Numbered from the stretch's first letter, positions 1 to 6,696 are shown. The stretch: 32,982 bases of DNA from Oscillibacter sp. (GCA_017482345.1 JAFUNB010000033.1:1-32982); one strand, 5' to 3'. Notes: generated by a model not told the origin, from the sequence alone. Translations and numbers: made by a program.

Positions 1-944
1 TCTACACCGAAAAGTGCGAGGCCATGCGCAACTTCGCCAACAAGATCTGGAACGCCAGCCGCTTCGTCATGATGAACCTGACCATCCACAAGTGCCAGCT
101 GCCCGAGGCCTCCAAGCTGGCTCCCGAGGATAAGTGGGTCCTGTCCAAGCTGAACAGCCTGGTGAAGGAAGTCACTGAGAATCTGGACAGCTTCGAGATC
201 GGCGTCGCCTCCGCCAAGGTCTACGACTTCATCTGGGACACCTACTGCGACTGGTATATCGAGCTGACCAAGACCCGTCTGAACGGCGAGGACGAGGAGG
301 CCAAGCTGGTTGCCCAGAACGTCCTGTGCTTCGTGCTGACCGAGCTGCTGAAGCTGCTGCATCCCTTCATGCCCTTCATCACCGAGGAGATCTTCCAGGC
401 TCTGCCTCACAGCGGCGACTTCCTGATGATGTCTCAGTGGCCTGAGTACCGCGAGGAGCTGAACTTCCCCGTGGAGGAGGCCGCCATGGAGGCTGTGATG
501 GATACCATCAAGGCCATCCGCGCCCGCCGCGCCGAGATGAACGTGCCTCCTTCCAAGAAGGCCGAGGTCATTCTGGTGACCGAGGAGCCCGCTATCTATG
601 AGCAGGGCACCCACTTCATCCAGCGTCTGGCCTATGCCGAGAAGGTCACCGTTACCGGCCAGGCTCCCGAGGAGCTGGGCGGTCTGGTGAACATCGTCAC
701 CCACAAGGCCAACGCCTATATCCCCCTGAGCGAGCTGGTGGACTTCAAGGCTGAGCTGGAGCGTATCGCCAAGGAGATGGAGAAGGCCCAGAATGGTCTG
801 CGCATCACCGAGAACAAGCTGAACAACGAGAAGTTCGTGGCCAACGCCCCCGAGGCTGTTGTCAACGCCGAGCGTGAGAAGGCCGCCAAGTATCGTGAGC
901 TGATCGCCAAGCTGGAGGAATCCGCCAAGGCGATGCAGGCATAA
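1..944 (+). CDS. valS: Valine--tRNA ligase, C-terminal part (5' end outside window)
   Basis: This is the last 313 codons of a class I valyl-tRNA synthetase, which charges tRNA-Val in the cytoplasm. The reading frame is open from base 3 to the TAA at 942-944, so the gene begins upstream of the window. The segment opens with the conserved RNFANKIWNASRF stretch that starts the anticodon-binding helical domain. It continues through HPFMPFITEEIFQAL, typical of ValRS/IleRS/LeuRS. The end is a charged heptad-like stretch (roughly the last 70 codons, around 730-940) that matches the ValRS C-terminal coiled coil contacting the tRNA elbow. The catalytic HIGH and KMSKS motifs are in the missing part. 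A strong terminator follows within 20 bases, so this gene is transcribed separately from the spoIIA operon. Identification is confident. Confidence 0.96.
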   Translation, partial: YTEKCEAMRNFANKIWNASRFVMMNLTIHKCQLPEASKLAPEDKWVLSKLNSLVKEVTENLDSFEIGVASAKVYDFIWDTYCDWYIELTKTRLNGEDEEAKLVAQNVLCFVLTELLKLLHPFMPFITEEIFQALPHSGDFLMMSQWPEYREELNFPVEEAAMEAVMDTIKAIRARRAEMNVPPSKKAEVILVTEEPAIYEQGTHFIQRLAYAEKVTVTGQAPEELGGLVNIVTHKANAYIPLSELVDFKAELERIAKEMEKAQNGLRITENKLNNEKFVANAPEAVVNAEREKAAKYRELIAKLEESAKAMQA

Positions 945-961
945 TCGAATCCTGAATCGAC

Positions 962-997
962 AAAAAGCACCCATGCCAATGGCATGGGTGCTTTTTT
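962..997 (+). terminator. Rho-independent terminator of valS
   Basis: A 16-base stem (962-977 with 981-996) closes a three-base loop and ends in a run of six T. The A-rich 5' side makes it potentially bidirectional. Confidence 0.93.
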
Positions 998-1042
998 GCG
1001 CCTTTTCAGGAAATTTTTCAAAAAAGAAAACCGCGGAAAGAA

Positions 1043-1076
1043 TCCGACAAAAAAGAAGGGAGGGTGCTCCTATAAT
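1043..1076 (+). promoter_or_regulatory. spoIIA promoter, Spo0A-activated type (putative)
   Basis: A perfect TATAAT lies at 1071-1076. A -35-like CCGACA at 1044-1049 is 21 bases away, too far for an ordinary sigma-A promoter. It overlaps TCCGACAA (1043-1050), which matches 7 of 8 positions of the inverted Spo0A box TTCGACAA. A 21-22 base spacer with a 0A box at -35 is the layout of Spo0A-activated sigma-A promoters such as B. subtilis spoIIG. Regulation is inferred from this layout only. Confidence 0.55.
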
Positions 1077-1116
1077 GGAGGAGAACCTCAAAATACAAAA
1101 GCAAAGGGGATTATTT

Positions 1117-1422
1117 ATGGAAATACAGGTGAAAAGCGCAGACCGGAATCTGCTGCTGGAGCTGAGCGGTGAGCTGGATCACCACGGTGCCCGGGGGGCG
1201 CTGCGGGAGGTGGAGCTGGCCATCGACGCGGCGCTGCCGAAAACGCTGGTGATGGACATGAGCGGCATCACGTTCATGGACAGCTCCGGCATCGCCCTGA
1301 TCCTGCGGGTGCAGCAGCGGATGCAGCTGCTGGACGGCAGTATTCTGGTTTGCAACGTGCCCCAGCAGGCCCGGCGGGTACTGGACGCCGCCGGCATTGG
1401 TCGGCTGGTTACGATTCGATAA
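1117..1422 (+). CDS. spoIIAA: Anti-sigma F factor antagonist SpoIIAA (STAS domain)
   Basis: This 101-residue single-domain STAS protein should be the anti-anti-sigma factor that releases sigma-F in the forespore. When dephosphorylated it binds SpoIIAB; SpoIIAB inactivates it by phosphorylating a serine. The diagnostic loop MDSSG is present, with D55, S56 and S57; by alignment with B. subtilis (S58) the phosphoacceptor is S57. The ATG at 1117 is preferred because AAAGGGGA (1103-1110) sits six bases upstream. The earlier in-frame ATG at 1075 overlaps the TATAAT box and cannot be transcribed from that promoter. The gene is followed by spoIIAB and sigF in the classical order. Fourteen bases separate it from spoIIAB, and that gap holds an AGGAGG. 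Confidence 0.93.
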   Translation: MEIQVKSADRNLLLELSGELDHHGARGALREVELAIDAALPKTLVMDMSGITFMDSSGIALILRVQQRMQLLDGSILVCNVPQQARRVLDAAGIGRLVTIR

Positions 1423-1436
1423 AGGAGGGTTACATA

Positions 1437-1886
1437 GTGAAACCGAAAGCACAGAATGAATTTCTGCTGGAATTTCCCAGCCGCAGCAGCAACGAGGGGT
1501 TTGCCCGCTCCGCGGTGGCCAGCTTTGCCGCCCAGCTGGATCCCACGCTGGGAGAGCTGGAGGACATCAAGACCGCCGTCAGCGAGGCGGTGACCAACGC
1601 CATCGTCCACGCCTATCCTGACTCTATCGGCAAGGTGACCATCCGGGGCCGCATCTGCGATGGGAACGAGCTGGAGCTGACCGTGAAGGACAAGGGGCGG
1701 GGCATTCCGGACGTGGACAAGGCCCGGCAGCCCATGTTTACCACCGGCGGCACGGAGCGCAGCGGCATGGGCTTCACCATTATGGAGAGCTTCATGGACC
1801 GGATCACGGTGCGCTCCGCGGCGGGAAAGGGCACCAGCGTGACCATGCGGAAAAAGCTGGCGCCCCGCGTCCGAAGCGCAAAATGA
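1437..1886 (+). CDS. spoIIAB: Anti-sigma F factor / serine kinase SpoIIAB
   Basis: A 149-residue GHKL-type ATPase kinase, close to the 146 residues of B. subtilis SpoIIAB. It holds sigma-F inactive and phosphorylates SpoIIAA. The Bergerat-fold motifs are clear: the N box in SEAVTNAIVHAYP, the G1 box in KDKGRGIPDV, and the G2 box in GTERSGMGFTIME. The start is a GTG at 1437, with AGGAGG at 1423-1428 eight bases upstream; any earlier start would overlap spoIIAA out of frame. Its stop overlaps the sigF start as ATGA, so the anti-sigma factor and its sigma factor are translationally coupled, as in other spore formers. Confidence 0.94.
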   Translation: MKPKAQNEFLLEFPSRSSNEGFARSAVASFAAQLDPTLGELEDIKTAVSEAVTNAIVHAYPDSIGKVTIRGRICDGNELELTVKDKGRGIPDVDKARQPMFTTGGTERSGMGFTIMESFMDRITVRSAAGKGTSVTMRKKLAPRVRSAK

Positions 1887-2587
1887 GCGCCGCCATGGAG
1901 CTGCTGCAGGTGGCCCAGGCGGGAGACCGGGAGGCCTGCGAGCAGGCAGTCATTGAAAACAGCGGCCTGATCTGGAGCATCGTGCGCCGGTATTACGGCC
2001 GTGGCGTGGAGCCGGACGACCTGTATCAGTTGGGTTGTCTTGGTTTTTTAAAGGCAGTGCAGGGATTCGACTTTTCTTACGGCACCTGCTTTTCCACATA
2101 TGCCGTTCCGAAGATCGCAGGGGAGATCCGCCGCTTTTTGCGGGACGACGGAACCGTAAAAGTCAGCAGGACCATACGGGAGCAAGCGATTCGACTTTAC
2201 AGTACCAGAGAGCGGCTGCGGCAGGAATTGGGCCGGGAACCGTACCTTTCAGAGCTGTCTGACTGCACCGGACTGACGGTGGAGGAGATCGCCCGGGCGG
2301 ACCTGGCGGCCAACGCGCCGAAGTCGCTGCAGCAGGAAACGGTTGACGGCCTGACACTGGAAGGAATGCTGGGCACGGAAGCGCCGGAGGAGGAGCTGGT
2401 GGAACGCATCGCCCTGCGGGAGCTCATCGACCGGCTGCCGGAAAAGGAGCGGCTGACCATCCTGCTGCGGTATTTCAAATGCCTGACCCAGGAGCAGACA
2501 GCCCGGGTGGTTGGCGTGTCTCAGGTGCAGGTCTCCCGTCTGGAACGGCGGGGGCTGCAGCGTCTGCGGGAGAGTTTTGCTCCTTAA
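1883..2587 (+). CDS. sigF: RNA polymerase sporulation sigma factor SigF
   Basis: A 234-residue sigma-70-family factor, somewhat shorter than B. subtilis sigma-F (255). It is the first compartment-specific sigma factor of the forespore. Region 2 contains DLYQLGCLGFLKAVQGFD and the -10-recognition segment around FSTYAVPKIAGEIRRFLRDD. Region 3 follows as TVKVSRTIRE. Region 4 ends with a helix-turn-helix in QEQTARVVGVSQVQVSRLER that would read the -35 element. The position directly after spoIIAB with a four-base ATGA overlap separates it from sigma-G, SigE and SigK. Its 3' end overlaps the convergent TIGR03915-family gene by 113 bases, with no terminator between them. Confidence 0.93.
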   Translation: MSAAMELLQVAQAGDREACEQAVIENSGLIWSIVRRYYGRGVEPDDLYQLGCLGFLKAVQGFDFSYGTCFSTYAVPKIAGEIRRFLRDDGTVKVSRTIREQAIRLYSTRERLRQELGREPYLSELSDCTGLTVEEIARADLAANAPKSLQQETVDGLTLEGMLGTEAPEEELVERIALRELIDRLPEKERLTILLRYFKCLTQEQTARVVGVSQVQVSRLERRGLQRLRESFAP

Positions 2588-3332
2588 AATAGTCCTCGTC
2601 CTGAAATTCTGTCATGGTGTTCCAGTACCGCTTCGGCATCTGCGTCTGCCGGCACTTGGGGTTGTACCGCTCTTTGATGGCGATGGTGTCGTAAAACCGC
2701 TTCCACAGCAGGCGGTAGCGGGCCTCGGCCTCATCCGGCGGAGCCATTTCGAAGTGTTCCAGCGGCTGGATGACAGCTTTTCCGTTGGCATAGAGGAGGA
2801 CCTCCTTGTGGGTCCGGTCATACAGGAAAAATGTCTCGCCCTGATAGCGGGCGCAAAAGTGGCTGCGCAGCAGGGGAAGGACCCGGTTCTTCGGCTCAAT
2901 CTCACCGCCCAGCACGCCGCCGAAATCGGAAAAGCGGGTGAAACCCTTCAGAAGATGGGCCTCGCCGTTTAAGTGCCGCACGGCGGCGGCCACCGGGTGC
3001 AGCGTCTCGTCGGAAAAGTTCCGCAGAAAGCCGGGGCCTTCCTTCAGCAGCTTCACCACCACCCGGTACATGTGGATCTCCTTGTCCGGCAGGCAGGTAA
3101 GATGACATTTTTGCAGCAGATTTGCTGTATAGGGCGAGCACTTTACAATCTTTCTCAGTACGCGGTTTGCGTGTTCCCGGTCGGTAAGAATACTGCGGGA
3201 AGCGAACAGCGTGGGAACAAGGTCCTCATCGCGGTAAATGGCGGTGAGGACCTCTTTGTTTGCGTAGCTGTCAAAGACGCAGCAGAGGAATCCCTCGAAG
3301 CTGCCGTCGTAGTAGTAAACCATATCTGTCAT
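2475..3332 (-). CDS. TIGR03915 family putative DNA repair protein
   Basis: A 285-residue protein of the TIGR03915 family (DUF4130-like), which is encoded beside the radical SAM protein TIGR03916 and in some genomes fused to a uracil-DNA glycosylase-like domain. Its chemistry is not established. Recognisable features are YYYDGSFEGFLCCVF at the start, NFSDETLHPVAAAVRHLNGE near the middle, and MPKRYWNTMTEFQ near the end, which resembles the usual C-terminus of the family. The ATG at 3332 has GAGG seven bases upstream; the in-frame ATG at 3338 leaves one base and is less likely. The gene starts nine bases after the radical SAM stop, so the two are co-translated. The last 38 or so residues, rich in A, P and S, are read antisense to the end of sigF and look like a run-on tail. 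Confidence 0.85.
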   Translation of the reverse strand: MTDMVYYYDGSFEGFLCCVFDSYANKEVLTAIYRDEDLVPTLFASRSILTDREHANRVLRKIVKCSPYTANLLQKCHLTCLPDKEIHMYRVVVKLLKEGPGFLRNFSDETLHPVAAAVRHLNGEAHLLKGFTRFSDFGGVLGGEIEPKNRVLPLLRSHFCARYQGETFFLYDRTHKEVLLYANGKAVIQPLEHFEMAPPDEAEARYRLLWKRFYDTIAIKERYNPKCRQTQMPKRYWNTMTEFQDEDYFKEQNSPADAAAPAVPDGRPAPETRQPPGLSAPGSGI

Positions 3333-3341
3333 AAACATACC

Positions 3342-4616
3342 TCATACGGTGGCCAGCGCGTCGAACAGGGACAGCTGCACCATCTCCGGCTGGGGAAGCT
3401 GAGGCCGCTCGACGGCGATCAGGTTGCGTAGCAGGCTGTCCTGCGTGAACAGCAGCCCCTCGGCCCGCTTGCCGGAGGCGGTGAGAAAATACTGCGCCCG
3501 CTTCATGACAACACCCAGCTTTCGCAGATCCTCGATCCGCAGCCGACCTGCCCGGCGAGCGGTCAGGATCCGGCGGGCGGAGGTGACGCCGATACCGGGG
3601 ACTCGCAGCAGCGCCTCGTAATCGGCGGTGTTGACTTCAACCGGGAAGAAGTCCAGATGGGCCAGCGCCCAGCTGCACTTGGGATCCACCAGCGGGTTGA
3701 AATCCTGATTCTGTTCGTCCAGCAGCTCTTCAGCCCGGAATCCGTAGAACCGCAGCAGCCAATCCGCCTGATACAGCCGATGTTCCCGTAGCAGGGGCGG
3801 CTTCACATCTTTCGAGGGAAGCAGCGCGTGCTCCACCACCGGCACATAGGCGGAGTAGAACACCCGCTTGAGCCGGTACTGATCGTACAGCCCCTGAGTC
3901 AGGCGGAGAATGTGATAGTCACTGTCCGCCGTGGCGCCCACGATCAGCTGGGTGCTCTGGCCGGCGGGGGCGAATTTGGGCGCGTGGCGGTATTTGACGA
4001 TCTCCTCGTGGTTTTGTTTGCCCCGTACCTGAATCTGCCGCATAGGGGCCAGAATGGCCTGCTTGGTCTTATCCGGCGCCAGCGTCTTCAGACCCGATTC
4101 AGAAGGCAGTTCGATATTCACGCTGATACGGTCCGCCAGAAAGCCCAGCTGCTCCACCAGCTCCGGCGAGGTGCCGGGGATGGCCTTGGCGTGGATATAG
4201 CCGTTGAAGCGGTATTCCTCCCGCAGCAGCCGCAGGGATTGGATCATCAGCTCCGTGGTGTAGTCCGGACTGCGCAGCACGCCGGAGGAGAGGAACAGTC
4301 CCTCGATATAGTTGCGGCGGTAAAAGCTGATGGTCAAGTCCGCCAGCTCCCGGGGCGTGAAGGCGGTGCGCTTCGTGTCGTTGCTGCGGCGGTTGACGCA
4401 GTATTTGCAGTCGTACACACAGCAGTTGGTCATCAGCACCTTCAGCAGCGTCACACACCGGCCGTCCGCAGAAAAGGAATGGCAACACCCGGCCACAGAA
4501 GAGGAGGTGTTGCCAATGTAACCCTTTTTGGATGTGCGGCTGCCGCCGCTGGATGTGCAGGCTGCGTCATATTTGGCTGCGTCTGTCAGGATCGTCAGTT
4601 TTTCCAGAACGTCCAT
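3342..4616 (-). CDS. Putative DNA modification/repair radical SAM protein (TIGR03916 family)
   Basis: A 424-residue radical SAM enzyme. The 4Fe-4S-binding CX3CX2C is at C66, C70 and C73 (CVYDCKYC), and other conserved cysteines lie at 20, 44, 45, 54 and 65. A C-terminal helix-hairpin-helix DNA-binding motif follows in YEALLRVPGIGVTSARRI. The family is annotated as putative DNA modification/repair because of this HhH and its link to TIGR03915 and uracil-DNA-glycosylase-like proteins; the substrate is unknown. The last 11 residues begin with QLSLF (414-418), a canonical beta sliding-clamp-binding pentapeptide, suggesting recruitment to replication or repair sites. No good ribosome site precedes the ATG at 4616. 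The upstream miniprotein gene stops 12 bases before it, so coupling is likely. It is transcribed from the LexA-type promoter at 4797-4825. Confidence 0.9.
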   Translation of the reverse strand: MDVLEKLTILTDAAKYDAACTSSGGSRTSKKGYIGNTSSSVAGCCHSFSADGRCVTLLKVLMTNCCVYDCKYCVNRRSNDTKRTAFTPRELADLTISFYRRNYIEGLFLSSGVLRSPDYTTELMIQSLRLLREEYRFNGYIHAKAIPGTSPELVEQLGFLADRISVNIELPSESGLKTLAPDKTKQAILAPMRQIQVRGKQNHEEIVKYRHAPKFAPAGQSTQLIVGATADSDYHILRLTQGLYDQYRLKRVFYSAYVPVVEHALLPSKDVKPPLLREHRLYQADWLLRFYGFRAEELLDEQNQDFNPLVDPKCSWALAHLDFFPVEVNTADYEALLRVPGIGVTSARRILTARRAGRLRIEDLRKLGVVMKRAQYFLTASGKRAEGLLFTQDSLLRNLIAVERPQLPQPEMVQLSLFDALATV

Positions 4617-4628
4617 ACGCGCATAGGA

Positions 4629-4754
4629 TCAGCGGGCCATGGCACGGCGATGATGACGCCGGGCAGGACGCTCGATATAGTCGATGACGCGAAACAGCTG
4701 TGCAGTCAGAAACGTGACGCCAACCAGCATGAAAAAGAAAGCCCAACCTGTCAT
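4629..4754 (-). CDS. 41-residue single-span membrane protein, first gene of LexA-type operon
   Basis: A small gene encoding 41 residues. Residues 3-21 (GWAFFFMLVGVTFLTAQLF) form one hydrophobic segment. A short tail rich in Arg and His (RPARRHHRRAMAR) follows, which by the positive-inside rule should stay in the cytoplasm. AAAGGAGG (4764-4771) lies nine bases before the ATG, the strongest ribosome site in this operon. The promoter is immediately upstream and the radical SAM gene starts 12 bases after the stop. I recognise no family. Known SOS-induced miniproteins of this format include cell-division inhibitors such as Caulobacter SidA and membrane toxins such as TisB. A similar role here is only an inference from the operators and topology. 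It could instead serve mainly to couple translation of the next gene. Confidence 0.72.
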   Translation of the reverse strand: MTGWAFFFMLVGVTFLTAQLFRVIDYIERPARRHHRRAMAR

Positions 4755-4776
4755 AATGTACGTCCTCCTTTAAAAT

Positions 4777-4790
4777 CGAACTGTTGTTCT
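4777..4790. promoter_or_regulatory. LexA-type SOS box, downstream operator
   Basis: CGAACTGTTGTTCT contains GAAC-N4-GTTC, the core of the Gram-positive SOS box (CGAAC-N4-GTTYC). It covers the predicted transcription start, near 4790 on the minus strand, so a bound repressor would block initiation. Its centre is 29 bases from that of the second box. Confidence 0.75.
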
Positions 4791-4796
4791 ATACAT

Positions 4797-4825
4797 ACTA
4801 TAACTCGAACAACTGTTCGTGTCAA
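4797..4825 (-). promoter_or_regulatory. Promoter of the miniprotein-radical SAM-TIGR03915 operon
   Basis: On the minus strand this reads TTGACA, 17 bases, TATAGT: a perfect -35 (4820-4825) and a five-of-six -10 (4797-4802) at ideal spacing. The whole spacer is occupied by the LexA-type palindrome. The predicted leader is about 35 bases. Confidence 0.85.
4806..4819. promoter_or_regulatory. LexA-type SOS box, spacer operator
   Basis: CGAACAACTGTTCG has perfect five-base inverted arms, CGAAC and GTTCG, around four bases. It lies exactly between the -35 and -10 hexamers, a standard repressing position. Confidence 0.82.
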
Positions 4826-4834
4826 GAGAAAAAC

Positions 4835-4875
4835 GCAAAAAAATCCCCCGCTTTTTTTGCAAAAGCGAGGGATTT
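4835..4875 (-). terminator. Terminator of the threonine aldolase gene
   Basis: Read on the minus strand, a stem with AAATCCC and CGCTTTT arms (one mismatch) ends in seven T. It lies just upstream of the SOS operon promoter and insulates it from readthrough. Confidence 0.85.
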
Positions 4876-4890
4876 CAAGGGCTTGCGGCA

Positions 4891-5913
4891 TTACTTGCAG
4901 GCAGCCAGATCCTTCAGGAACTGATCGACAGCCTCCACGGGAGTGGCCCAGCTGGTGACGAAACGAACGATGGTGTTGTTCTCGTCCACGGCCTCCTGAG
5001 CCTCGAACACATAGCCCATGGCCTCCAGTTTGGCGGCAATGTCGTTGGGCAGGACGGGGAACTGCTGGTTGGTGGGGGAGGGAACGGGGAACTCATAGCC
5101 CAGAGCGGCCATGCCGTCGCGCAGGCGGTAGGCCATGTCGTTGGCATGCTTGGCGATATCGAAGTACAGGTTATCAGTCAGCAGAGCCTTGAACTGGACG
5201 CCCAGCAGACGGCCCTTGGCCAGCATGGCGCCGCGCTGCTTCATGTGCCAGCGGAAGTGGGCGTTGGGAGAGTTTAGCACCAGAGCCTCGCCGAACAGAG
5301 CGCCATTCTTGGTGCCGCCGATGTAGAACATATCGGTCAGGGCAGCCAGGTCGGGCAGCGTCAGATCGTTGTCGGGGGAGGTGAAGGCGGAGCCCAGACG
5401 GGCGCCGTCCAGGAACAGCAGCAGACCGTGCTTGTCGCAGCACTCACGCAGAGCCACCAGCTCGGCCTTGGTATACAGGGTGCCGATCTCGGTACTGTCG
5501 GAGATGTAGACCATCTTGGGAGCCACCATATGCTCGCTGCTGTGGCCGTTGACCACGGACTCCACCAGGGAGGGAGTCAGCTTGCCGTCGGGGGCGTAGG
5601 CGGTGCAGACCTTGTGGCCGGTGGCCTCGATGGCGCCGGTCTCATGGACGTTGACATGGCCGGTGTGAGCGGCGATGACAGCCTCGTAGGAGGCCAGATA
5701 GGAGGTGATGGCCAGCAGGTTGGTCTGGGTACCGCCAACCAGGAAGTGCACGTCGGCCTCGGGAGCCTTGCACAGGTCACGGATGAGCTGAGCTGCCTCG
5801 GCGCAATAGGGGTCCGTGCCGTAGCCGCTGGTCTGCTCCAGATTGGTGTCAGTCAGAGCCTGGAGGACGACGGGATGGGCGCCCTCGCTGTAGTCGTTAC
5901 GAAAACTGTACAT
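4891..5913 (-). CDS. ltaE: Low-specificity threonine aldolase (PLP-dependent)
   Basis: A 340-residue fold-type I PLP enzyme of the beta-eliminating lyase/threonine aldolase family, cleaving threonine or allo-threonine to glycine and acetaldehyde. The PLP lysine is K202 in FYIGGTKNGALFGEAL. D169 in LLFLDGARLGSAF should contact the pyridine nitrogen. HTGHVNVHETGAIE (83-96) is the usual active-site histidine region. Length and motifs fit a full-length enzyme. The ATG at 5913 is preceded by only a weak AGTAGG. It is a single-gene unit with a terminator downstream, and the divergent lipoprotein gene lies beyond its 5' end. Which beta-hydroxy amino acid it prefers cannot be read from sequence. Confidence 0.92.
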   Translation of the reverse strand: MYSFRNDYSEGAHPVVLQALTDTNLEQTSGYGTDPYCAEAAQLIRDLCKAPEADVHFLVGGTQTNLLAITSYLASYEAVIAAHTGHVNVHETGAIEATGHKVCTAYAPDGKLTPSLVESVVNGHSSEHMVAPKMVYISDSTEIGTLYTKAELVALRECCDKHGLLLFLDGARLGSAFTSPDNDLTLPDLAALTDMFYIGGTKNGALFGEALVLNSPNAHFRWHMKQRGAMLAKGRLLGVQFKALLTDNLYFDIAKHANDMAYRLRDGMAALGYEFPVPSPTNQQFPVLPNDIAAKLEAMGYVFEAQEAVDENNTIVRFVTSWATPVEAVDQFLKDLAACK

Positions 5914-5971
5914 GGGAAAAACCTACTTTCTATATTAAATATTAAAAAGCCATAAAAATAAAAAATTCCTG

Positions 5972-6000
5972 TTGAAATCATACCGCCTTTCCTGTATAAA
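5972..6000 (+). promoter_or_regulatory. Promoter of the DUF4358 lipoprotein gene
   Basis: TTGAAA (5972-5977), 17 bases, TATAAA (5995-6000): near-consensus sigma-A. The leader would be about 125 bases. I see no riboswitch fold in it. Confidence 0.75.
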
Positions 6001-6133
6001 TGCAAGGAGAGGAATCAAAATACCCGCAAGAAAAATTTAAAAAGATCGCAGCAGACATGGGAACCTTTTCGAGGATCGTCCGTCTGTTATGTGGAAACAA
6101 AAAACAAGAATCAAAACAGAGGAGATTAAACTT

Positions 6134-6625
6134 ATGAAAAAATGGATGACCCTGACTCTGGCCATGGTGATGGCCATCTGCTGCCTGACTGCCTGCGGCG
6201 GCAAGAAGGAAGAAGCGCCCGCCCAGGTGGACGTGGACCTGTCCGCTTTCTACACTGATGTTGAAGCCGAGTGCGGTATTCCCGAGGGCTATATGGCCGA
6301 TCTGGAGGGCGAGATGCTGGAGGGCTACTATCCCGGTCTGGCTGACATCGCCGCCAAGCAGCTGATTGCCAAGGCTCCCATGATGAGCGCCGTTGTCAAC
6401 GAGATGGTGTTCATGCAGTGCGAGACCGAGGAGGACGCCGCTGCCGCTGCCAAGATCCTGCAGGATCGCGTGACCATGCAGGCCGAGGGCGGCGCCTGGT
6501 ACCCCGAGTCCATGGAGGCCTGGAGCAAGGGCGAAGTGATCCAGCAGGGCACTTACGTTGCCATGGTCGCTTCCGCGGAGTACCAGTCCACCATCGTGGA
6601 TGCCTTCAACGGTCTGTTCGCCTGA
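6134..6625 (+). CDS. DUF4358-type lipoprotein
   Basis: A 163-residue predicted lipoprotein. It has a short basic N-terminus, a hydrophobic core and the lipobox LTAC, giving lipidation at C21. The mature part starts with a GGKKEEAPAQ linker. The rest resembles DUF4358 lipoproteins of Clostridia, for example YTDVEAECGIPEGYMADLEG and the ending YQSTIVDAFNGLF. Function is unknown. The ATG at 6134 follows GAGGAGA at 6118-6125; an earlier in-frame ATG at 6089 would add an implausible basic extension before the signal peptide. It lies just upstream of the MBOAT/DHHW acetylation pair but has its own promoter and a hairpin after it, so a functional link is only suggested by proximity. Confidence 0.8.
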   Translation: MKKWMTLTLAMVMAICCLTACGGKKEEAPAQVDVDLSAFYTDVEAECGIPEGYMADLEGEMLEGYYPGLADIAAKQLIAKAPMMSAVVNEMVFMQCETEEDAAAAAKILQDRVTMQAEGGAWYPESMEAWSKGEVIQQGTYVAMVASAEYQSTIVDAFNGLFA

Positions 6626-6642
6626 TCAAAACATCATCTAAG

Positions 6643-6674
6643 ACGGCCGAGGTTCGCAGCCCCGGCCGTTCTTT
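6643..6674 (+). terminator. Hairpin between lipoprotein and MBOAT genes
   Basis: ACGGCCG pairs with CGGCCGT across about 14 bases and is followed by TTCTTT. The T run is interrupted, so it may only attenuate transcription into the MBOAT gene, for which no separate promoter is visible. Confidence 0.6.
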
Positions 6675-6696
6675 CTGCACGACAGGAGGGAAACAA

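Noticed and set aside
1008-1043. AGGAAATTT followed by AAAGAAT upstream of spoIIAA as a sigma-H promoter
   Set aside because: The gap is about 20 bases, whereas sigma-H promoters need roughly 11-14.
1075-1116. Earlier in-frame ATG (1075) as the spoIIAA start
   Set aside because: It overlaps the TATAAT box, and the resulting 14-residue extension is not a feature of SpoIIAA proteins.
6057-6137. 26-codon leader frame whose stop overlaps the DUF4358 lipoprotein start
   Set aside because: There is no ribosome site before its ATG and the composition is unremarkable. The overlap is probably chance, although it could be a coupling leader.
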